DNA from: Turritopsis dohrnii | Taxonomy: Eukaryota; Cnidaria; Hydrozoa; Anthoathecata; Oceaniidae | Direction: 5' to 3' | NCBI GenBank assembly: GCA_027922465.2 | Contig: BQMF02000049.1 | Span: 744,001 to 808,000, forward strand | Length of the DNA stretch: 64,000 nt | Part shown: positions 56,502 through 64,000 of the stretch, in pieces | Layout of the letters: each line of letters opens with the position of its first letter | Position numbering within the stretch: position 1 is the stretch's first letter | Notes under the pieces: model-generated | Told to the model about the DNA's origin: nothing | Database searches by the model: none | Seen by the model: the letters and a program-made list of their open reading frames with translations, nothing else | Translations under genes and position numbers: made by a program

Positions 56502-58950
56502 TTATTTCAGCTGAAACGTTTTTGGATTATTCAATTCTGAATGCAATAGCAGGAGAAATAGCCGGTTTCCATAAACAAAAACGCATGAAAACAATGATGC
56601 TGTCAATAAGATGAACAATTGAATACCTGTTTGATGTTTTCTGTATTATTGACTGAAGTAAAATGGATAAAAAATCATAAACGATAAGATTGTGAGAAGA
56701 GTGGAGTATAGAATTCGTTTTGATTCGTTGTAGTTTGATGGTATTGATCTGCCACGAAATGCTTGAACGTTGCAAAAAATCAGAAGGACAACAAAGTACG
56801 TGACTTGAATGAGAATATCGTCATCTGTGCTGCAATATAACTCTCTGATCTTCTTTACAGCAATTTCTTTTTGTAACACGTTGGCACTTAGACGGGAATT
56901 GGATATTACAATCAACATTAGATCTATGACCAGTAGGACAATTGAGATTGAAACATGCTTAAATTGGAGCATTGTCAGTTGTGACTGTGATAAAGGAACA
57001 GTTTGCTTCAACGTAAACACTGAAATAATCCTCTGTACTTTGGTCATAGTTATTGATATGATTACTGTAAATGTTAAACCAACCACTACAGGCTTCAAAG
57101 AGCATTTATACTCAGTTGGTTCACCAATAAAAAGAGCTGGTAAAATGACATTTGCAAATGTGACTGCTACCAGTTGGCAATACGAAGATGTAATATCGGA
57201 AGAACGAATAAATGGAGTGAAACGCTTGAACCAGAACGTTAAGATTACTGAAAAACTGAAAGATCCTGTGGAAATTCCCAAAATTATTGACAATATTGCA
57301 ATTGCGTCTGAAGGAGTCAAATATTCGTTCGTATAGGGATCGTAACAATTTGTATGGAATTGATTAGAAACCATAGTACCATTACAAGGAACACATTGAT
57401 CTTGTCTGTGAATATGTTCGATACGAACTAAGTTGTCTCTGCAATGTTGGCAAACCCAACCATGTTCTAATTGCCAAACAGTTTCTTTTTCCTGAAATGT
57501 TGTTGGCTTAATGTAAAAGCCACTTTTGCAAAGCGGCTTGGTACACAAGGATTTAGTAATTAATCGGCAGTTATTTAGCCCCATTTCTTTTGTATCATTA
57601 CAACGATTTATAGTGCTACTGTATCCATTATTGGGTGGTACCTTATAAAACTTGTTTACCAACGGATCAATATGATGTAACATCGTTAATACTTTTGATC
57701 TTTCTATTACTGATCTTAATCTATATATATCCTCATTTTTTGTGAAGATTTGTGTGAAAACTATCCTTGTTTTATAGTACTGAAAAACGGAAAAAATTGA
57801 GTCATAGCGCTCGCGTTCTCTTACAGTTAAAATATCTTTTAATTGTGTAAGGTTATCATGGTAGTGTTTCGTTAGCCAACGTTGCGTCCACGAATCTCTC
57901 ATCAACATTGAAAGTGGTTTTATCAACAAAGACTCAAAACTCCTTCTGAAAATGGAAAATGAACCGAGTGTATTATTGACATAAAGTTCCCTGGGGTGTT
58001 TGACCCAGTCTTTGTTTAAATAATGTTCGTATTTATAATAATTCATTATCAGCCACGTTTTATCCAATACTTGATGTTTTTTAATGGCATGCAAGAAGTC
58101 TCCTACAGATTTGTCATTACCTGTCAATAAAATGACATTTCTTGAGTGGTCAATTTGTAGATTTCTAAGCACGACAGACGTATCATTGTTCGAGGTTGTG
58201 TGATGGAGTGTCACACAGACGGTGTATTTTGTGTAATTCCTTGTATATTTCGTTTAATATCTGGCAAGTTGTGACGATATCATTAGTTGTATTTGGTTGT
58301 ACGCATAGCAAAGTCAAATGTTTCCAATTCATAAAGCGAACTAAGTCCATGACAACACCGATGACACCATGGTTTAAATTCATGTTAAAATGCCAGGGGT
58401 GATTTGTTAAGACTTCTTCAGAGTTTGTGTTATCACCGTAGTGAATTAGAGGAATGTCACTGAATGTCTGTAAAGCGTTTAAAATTTTCACCATATTCCA
58501 AGGCACAGAGGCAAAAATGGCCATAATGTTTGATTCAATATTATCAGTAGTGCAATGTAACAGTAGTGGCTTGTTGAAACAATTCCTGGGGTATTGTGTA
58601 GTTGTTGAATTTCTCCTGAAGTCACTGTCAAGTACCAGGGAAATTATTCGTTCTGTTAATAGGTTGACATCGTTACATACATCAAATGATATGTAGCCAA
58701 AGTCGATTGAATTAAAATTTTTAAGGGCATCCGCCATTGCAACATAATCAAGTAGATGCTGTTTGTTGACATGATCAGAACTTGCACATATAGAAAATAT
58801 TCCAACGAAATATAACTTTGGTGTCGTTTTGGGTCGAATGACATTGTGTTCGTATAAACTTTCGCCGGAAGCAAAGAGAGATAAGTGAAGGTAAAGAAGC
58901 ATAACACTAAAGTGAAGATCGTTCATTTTTACTATTTTCCAACAACTCAC
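56502..58950 (-). pseudogene. Class C GPCR paralogue with frameshift and stop
   Basis: Same domain order as the gene at 47201-49678. The N-terminal half (58950 to about 58236) has a signal peptide (MLLYLHLSLFASG) and Venus-flytrap start. A one-base gain near 58226-58238 (after YKELHK; the paralogue reads YKELLKYTVCV) shifts the frame. The second half (to 56649) contains the rest of the flytrap, the cysteine-rich domain and TM1-TM6. TAA at 56648-56646 replaces the GAA of the paralogue just after PFYFSQ. Reading on gives TM7 and ends at 56504-56502. The cysteine-rich and membrane parts are nearly identical to the intact copy, while about 300-470 differs strongly. Two independent lesions support a pseudogene; assembly error in one cannot be excluded. 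Confidence 0.85.
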
Positions 58951-60434
58951 TGCTCTGACTAGTTTGTTTTCTACATATATTTAATTATATATTTATTGTT
59001 CTGTTTGCAATCACTTTTTACTGGATGAATTGTTTCAAACCAAATAGTGATTATAAAGATTTGGATTCGAAATGAACAGGTGCATTTGAAAAACAAATCA
59101 AGTTTTGGATAGTTCTCGTATTTCTTCTTAATACCCTTTATTACTATATTTCAATGACTCTTTTCATCTTTCTTTTGAAAACCTGATGAATGCATTTAGA
59201 CGTTCACGTGAAGAAAATCTCGAAAGTTTAACAATTTGAAAAGTTTTACCCACAGAAAGAAAACAATGATATTTTAGACAGATGATTACAACACCGCAAA
59301 ACTGGAGTTTCGCGTGACTATTTTCCTTTGTGCACATTATGATGAACCAGCAAAATGCTTGAAAGCCACTTGTATGTATATCTCATTGTCTCCTCGTAAA
59401 CAAGTGTTTTTTATATGAAGAAAATGCAAGCAATGTGTGACTGACGTTTCATAAATATTGCATTCTCAAATCGTGGCATTTGTGAATGTCTATTACAAGA
59501 AATGTTATCGAAATACCTTTAAAGTACTTCAAAATAATTAAGAAAGGAAAACTTGAAGAAAGGGAACTTTATAGAATCCATTCAATGGATTAAATTGTTA
59601 ACGAAAAAAATGTTTAAATAATCTTGTCCCTATTATTTCTTATCTTGAGTTAAAATTGTGTTCTAAAAAGGATTTCCCGGTCGGATAATATGAAAAGATA
59701 TTCATGAACTCTTAAAAATACATAAAAATCAAAGGTAACTATTAACTAAGGGTTCTTAATTAACAAGCTACTCAGATGCCATAAAAAAACTTCAAAACCA
59801 TAAATAAGAGCCATGCTATCACGGATTGATTAAGACATTTCGCTTCATATAATGAACATTTATGTTAATAATTATTCATGATTTTGAAATTTGTGTGTCT
59901 TTTTGAACTGTAGTAGAACATAATGACCCCTTAGAATATTTTCAACCCCCGTGGTTTACGCTTATGACCTAACCTTTACCCTAGCATTTTCTGTCGAATT
60001 TCATAAATGACATAACATATTTCGTTTTTCATGCTTCAACAGATTTTGCAGAAATCTTTCTGCCCGTAAGGCCATCTTGTTTCTTCTTGTCTTGGGGTCT
60101 ATTATTTCCATATATTTCAGTTCTCCTTTATGTGTATAATTTAGAAATAAATTTGCTCTAAAATGAGAAAAAGCGAGGCAAATGTTTGGAATTTCATGGC
60201 AAAATTGCAAAAAGAAATCCCACAATTAATAGCGCCACGAGAAATTCTCCAGCATTAACAAGTGCAAATAAGGTATATACAGTAGTATTGTATAATTGCT
60301 TTTGTTTGTGTTTTTTGTTTTAATGTTCTTTTCTTCGTCTTCGTCTTCTTGTGCACTGATGTGTGTTTTTTCGATTGTAGTCATGTTTACACCTACCTTA
60401 CATATTTAATAACACGTTCTCTAATTAATTAATA
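58951..60434. other. Intergenic, no gene seen
   Basis: AT-rich. A stretch at 60030-60075 (on the opposite strand KMALRAERFLQNLL) loosely resembles one at 60780-60825 inside Helitron B (KMPYRAEGFLQALL), the only hint of a shared repeat. No complete gene. Confidence 0.45.
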
Positions 60435-62576
60435 CCAGCCGCCAAGGCGGCGTCGCTCGCCGCCCATGTCCACCTGCTCTGTATCACTGTATCAATAAAC
60501 GTCAAATTTCCTTATAAACGGCTCGTACAACTTGTGTTCAACCAGAAGCAGATTCGAAGTCACAACTTCTGGTAAAACCAATCTTTTATCAGTGTAACAA
60601 TACACTCAAAACGTATAGAGAGAAAACTTCAACTTTTTATTAACTTTTGTTTTAAAAAAGTTACGCGCTCTAACATGGGTGCTATCAAACGTAAGGGGAA
60701 AATGGTTTCTCTTCTTAAAAAGATCACACGGGAGGAGAGAAGAAAAGGCACGTGCTAAATGAATCAAGTGAATAAAAACAAGATGCCCTACCGGGCAGAA
60801 GGATTTCTGCAAGCTTTGCTGCTGAAAATGAAACAAAAATGCAACACGAGCAGCCTAGATTCGTCCTGCTAAACTAAAACAGTCACATCATTTAACTCGA
60901 GAAGCATCAGCATTAAATCAACAAAAATGTTGATGCGATTGACAATGTTCGTCAAGAAAGTCAGTCTACATTAACGGAAAAAAGAGGCTTTTCTTTATGC
61001 TACGGTAGAGATTATTTATGAAGATCTATTGGTACGAATAAGCAGAATGATTGTTACTGGATATTTGCCACCCACGTACTCCAAAAAGTGCATTGACACA
61101 ATACGAAACTCTAATTTAACCACATCAAACATAATGAATTCTATAAAAAGATTCTGTGTATACTGGTGGCAACCAATACATCATTTGGACAGCACAATAA
61201 TTATATAAAGTTTCTACATTGATCTCCTCAGGATGAAAAAGATATGTAATATCACAATAATTGTTACTTAGAAATTAAAATTCATATCTAATCTAAAAGT
61301 TAAAAAAAAACAACATACATAGGGAGCAAAGAGATATGGTGATATAGCCAGAATACATCCAAACATTGCTAGTAAATATAGTATAAATAGCTGTATTAGA
61401 GTAATTATGTTGGTGATGCTGGGGGGAGCAGCTGAAAGGAAGCTAAGCTGAGCTTTAAAAATCCAAAAGCTTCTAAAAATTGACTTCAAACATGCATACA
61501 CATACAAAATACACAAAGGTCTTTCATATTTAAAAAGGCTTGGAGCAAAAATAAAACAAGAAATACCTTTTCTTCCACACCATGTATTGGCATTGTTTTC
61601 ATATTTTAAACTTCAAGAAAACTTCTTTCAAAAAACCGAATAACCACGCTGTAATTTAATTTTGTGAACATGACAAGTTCCCAACAGTAATGCAATTCTT
61701 TATATAAAATTATAAGCTGTATTAACTTCTTTTAAATCCATATTTTCATCAAAGAAACTTTTAGCAAACTACACACGTTTTTTCGCTGCCATTTTTAAAA
61801 CGTTTTGAAGACGATATCACATGGCATGGCGAAAATCAGCCAATGAACTATCGCTATTGAAGTTAAGGTGGCTAAATTAACACCCTTTCTTAGTAGTCGG
61901 GCATTATGCGCCAATGACGGTACAGACGACTTTTCTATCGACCAATGAAATTCGAGAAACAAATATGCGCAGGTTTGGACAGGATGAAAAAAAAAAAAAC
62001 AGAAAAACACGGACGATCGTAAAGTATTTCTTGCTTACGCAGAAATCCAAAAACGTTCGATCTGATATAAAATAAAATAGATTAAAAGAAATCGATTAAA
62101 GACAACTATTATGACAAAAGCAAAAAAAAAAAAAAAAATATTTTGTTTTGATATGATACTCTTTTTTTACCTATCGGTTTTTAAACATTTTGATTGCTCA
62201 AAAAAAAAGTTCACCCGTCTCAGACAGTCAGGCAAGAGTTAGTGGCAAACCGAACATATGCTGCCACGTTCTGCCGTTGCTGCTTTTTGTCCAAAATGTT
62301 TAATCAGTTAGTTTCTTTGTATTTAGTTGATGTACTGTTTTCAAAGCCAAGTCAACGTGGAATATAAAACTAACAATAATGATAAAAACAAAACGTTATT
62401 CCTATTAGTTCATCAGCCAAAAAAAGTCACGTTCGATTGGGGTTGCAATGTATTTGCTTCGAACTCACGTCGCACACAAAAAAAAGAAATAATTTCGCTC
62501 ATAACTTAATCTACCATTTTGCGTGACTTACAAACAAACGCACAAACAAACAGAGAATCGGCTATTAATATATAGA
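60435..62576 (-). mobile_element. Non-autonomous Helitron, copy B
   Basis: On the minus strand it begins TCTATATATTAATAGCCG (62576) and ends with the GCCGCCTTGGCGGC hairpin followed by CTGG and a flanking T (60435). The outer 350 and 540 bases match copy A (3756-4675). The interior, about 60780-62040, is extra and unrelated to copy A, possibly captured DNA. It includes an ATTGG-containing stretch and an ATG followed by AAKKRV on the minus strand near 61795, which could be a captured promoter and first exon. No Rep/helicase ORF. Confidence 0.82.
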
Positions 62577-63060
62577 CTAGCCGCCAAGGCGGCGTCGTTC
62601 GCCGCCCATGTTCAGCATGCGTTGACTTCACGAAAAATAATATTAAGGAATTGACAACCGAAAGTGTTCCCATGTTGTAGAGCTCGAAAAATTGATCAAA
62701 AAAATGTATGGGATCGTTCCGCTACGATCAACCGTTACAGAGATATCATTGTTCAAAGATTTTGATGACGTCACAGACCCCTCTCCAAAAATATTAGACC
62801 CAAATTTTTCGTCACCCCATCGCCTGTATCGCGGACCCCAAAAAACGTCAGTTATCCCTATTGGTTATCGAGATAATATTCCCTAAACGTCGCATTCGAT
62901 CAGGGTCTCAATACAATGGTTTCACACTGACGTCACGCACAAGAAGAGAAATAATTTATGTGTGATCTTACATTGCTGACTCCCCGATTCTTTTTGCAGT
63001 TCACATCTACCATTTTGCGTGACTTACAAACAAACAGAGAATCGGCTATTAATATATAGA
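62577..63060 (-). mobile_element. Non-autonomous Helitron, copy C, abutting copy B
   Basis: Begins TCTATATATTAATAGCCG at 63060 (preceded by A) and ends with the same GC hairpin and CTAG at 62577, immediately followed by the T that starts copy B. It is the shortest copy (484 bases). The interior differs from A and B (62650-62950). Confidence 0.82.
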
Positions 63061-63083
63061 TTTTATCCTTCTTGTATCTTAAC

Positions 63084-64000
63084 AGTGGCGGACGCAGGGT
63101 ACAGCTCATACAGCTCAAGCTGTAGCAAACTTTCGTCAAGAGAATGATTTCTAAATGATTTACGGCCGTTTTCCTTTATTCTCTTCGTCAATTTGTTACG
63201 TCGTCCATAATCACGCGACGGCGATGTCGTCACTCAAAAATCTGTCTAGTAAATTTATTTATGGATTAGCGCATTATTTGTTGGCGCCCCATTTGACTCG
63301 CAAATTGTTCTGTTTTATAGCTCAAAACTCGGCCCCCTTTTATCTATGATGATACGAGTTATAACTAACAGTTTTGAGCTGTATCGATACAGCTCAAAGA
63401 TACAGCTCAAAGTCCCGATTCTACGGTAGTTCGACACCCATAGCGCTAATCGTAGCTTAGTAGTAATTTTTTCGTTCTTCCGTCTGTTTGAAAAGTACAG
63501 TTCTCATGTCTAAAGTACGGATAACGATAATAGGTTTCAGTACAAAGCGTGAGGCTTTAGATATTTCGGTCATCGGTAGAGTGGTCAAATACAGCTCAAA
63601 GCTCATACACGTGCTTTCTCCTTCTCGATTTTACCATCAATCATTAGTCTTCCTAGCCATTCTCGTTATTGATCATGTAGGTTCATTCAACCGAAACGAA
63701 AAAAGTCAGTGGGATTTTCTATGTGTTATTATGTACAAAGTTTAAATTTTCTAAGCAGATGGTTTGCCCAGTCTTCTTTGCGTTACAGATGATAAACGTT
63801 GTGTTTTGTGAAAAGCTTTTAAAAAATTTGTGTTATAGACAACATAAAGAAAATTTAAAAAATTTTAAATACATTTTCGGTGATATTTTGTAGGACTCTT
63901 TAATTCTTGAAGTTTTAATTTTTGAACTTTAAGGTACTGTTATCAGTAAGGTCCAGCGAAGGAGGTCCTAGAGCGCATTTAAAGCCCCCATTTGGGCTAC
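63084..64000. repeat. Start of a CAGTGGCGGA-type element, right end not in window
   Basis: CAGTGGCGGACGCAGGGTAC opens at 63084 like the ends of the element at 35043. The motif ACAGCTCAAA recurs at about 63108, 63392, 63406 and 63591, partly inverted. No second end and no transposase were found before the window stops. The ORFs here have no family likeness. Confidence 0.45.

Noticed and set aside
1..64000. CRISPR array, bacterial operon or phage content
   Set aside because: No spaced short repeats of that kind. The spliced genes and transposon families are eukaryotic.

Overview
The window looks like AT-rich animal nuclear DNA, most likely from a cnidarian (medusozoan/hydrozoan type). Reasons: spliced genes with GT-AG introns; a secreted protein joining CAP, ShKT and thrombospondin type 1 domains; class C and class A GPCRs without introns; and a dense mix of Helitron, Penelope, non-LTR, DIRS, Harbinger-like and hAT-like repeats. 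The organism call is inference; no species marker is visible.

Layout. 284-5273 (minus): an EFHC2-like cilia gene whose 3' end lies off the left edge; intron 1 holds a Helitron and a long inverted repeat, and one exon reads a UGA where the family has Cys. 5490-6340: dead LINE; 6714-7160: GIY-YIG-like fragment. 7607-11996: a Penelope-like element (minus) split by a plus-strand LINE (7755-10637), itself split by a TTA-flanked MITE (8234-8749). 12253-14325 (plus): the CAP-ShKT-TSP1-ShKT gene, three exons. 15490-16764: another LINE. 16912-17603: TIR element carrying a MADF-like ORF. 18220-19179 (minus): class A GPCR. 21376-23592 (minus): DNAJC21, with five regularly spaced CCAAT boxes upstream. 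24-38 kb: no convincing host gene, but a series of TIR elements, several with 5-bp target duplications, including a 5.05 kb element (31403-36452) with others nested in it. 38.7-40.9 kb (minus): decayed DIRS-like retroelement. 41944-43976: TIR transposon with a broken THAP/DDE transposase. 44523-45362: TTA-flanked element rich in CG hexamers. 47201-49678 and 56502-58950 (minus): two class C GPCR paralogues in the same orientation; the first is intact, the second has a frameshift and a stop. 53.6-55.97 kb (minus): fragmented LINE with an L1-like ORF1. 60435-63060: two Helitrons joined head to tail; 63084 to the end: start of another repeat.

How the genes relate: EFHC2 (axoneme), DNAJC21 (ribosome assembly), the secreted CAP protein and the GPCRs are functionally separate. 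There is no operon or cluster apart from the class C receptor pair. The main story of the window is layered transposon insertion around a few host genes. Exon boundaries were read by eye from splice signals and family alignment from memory; no search was run.
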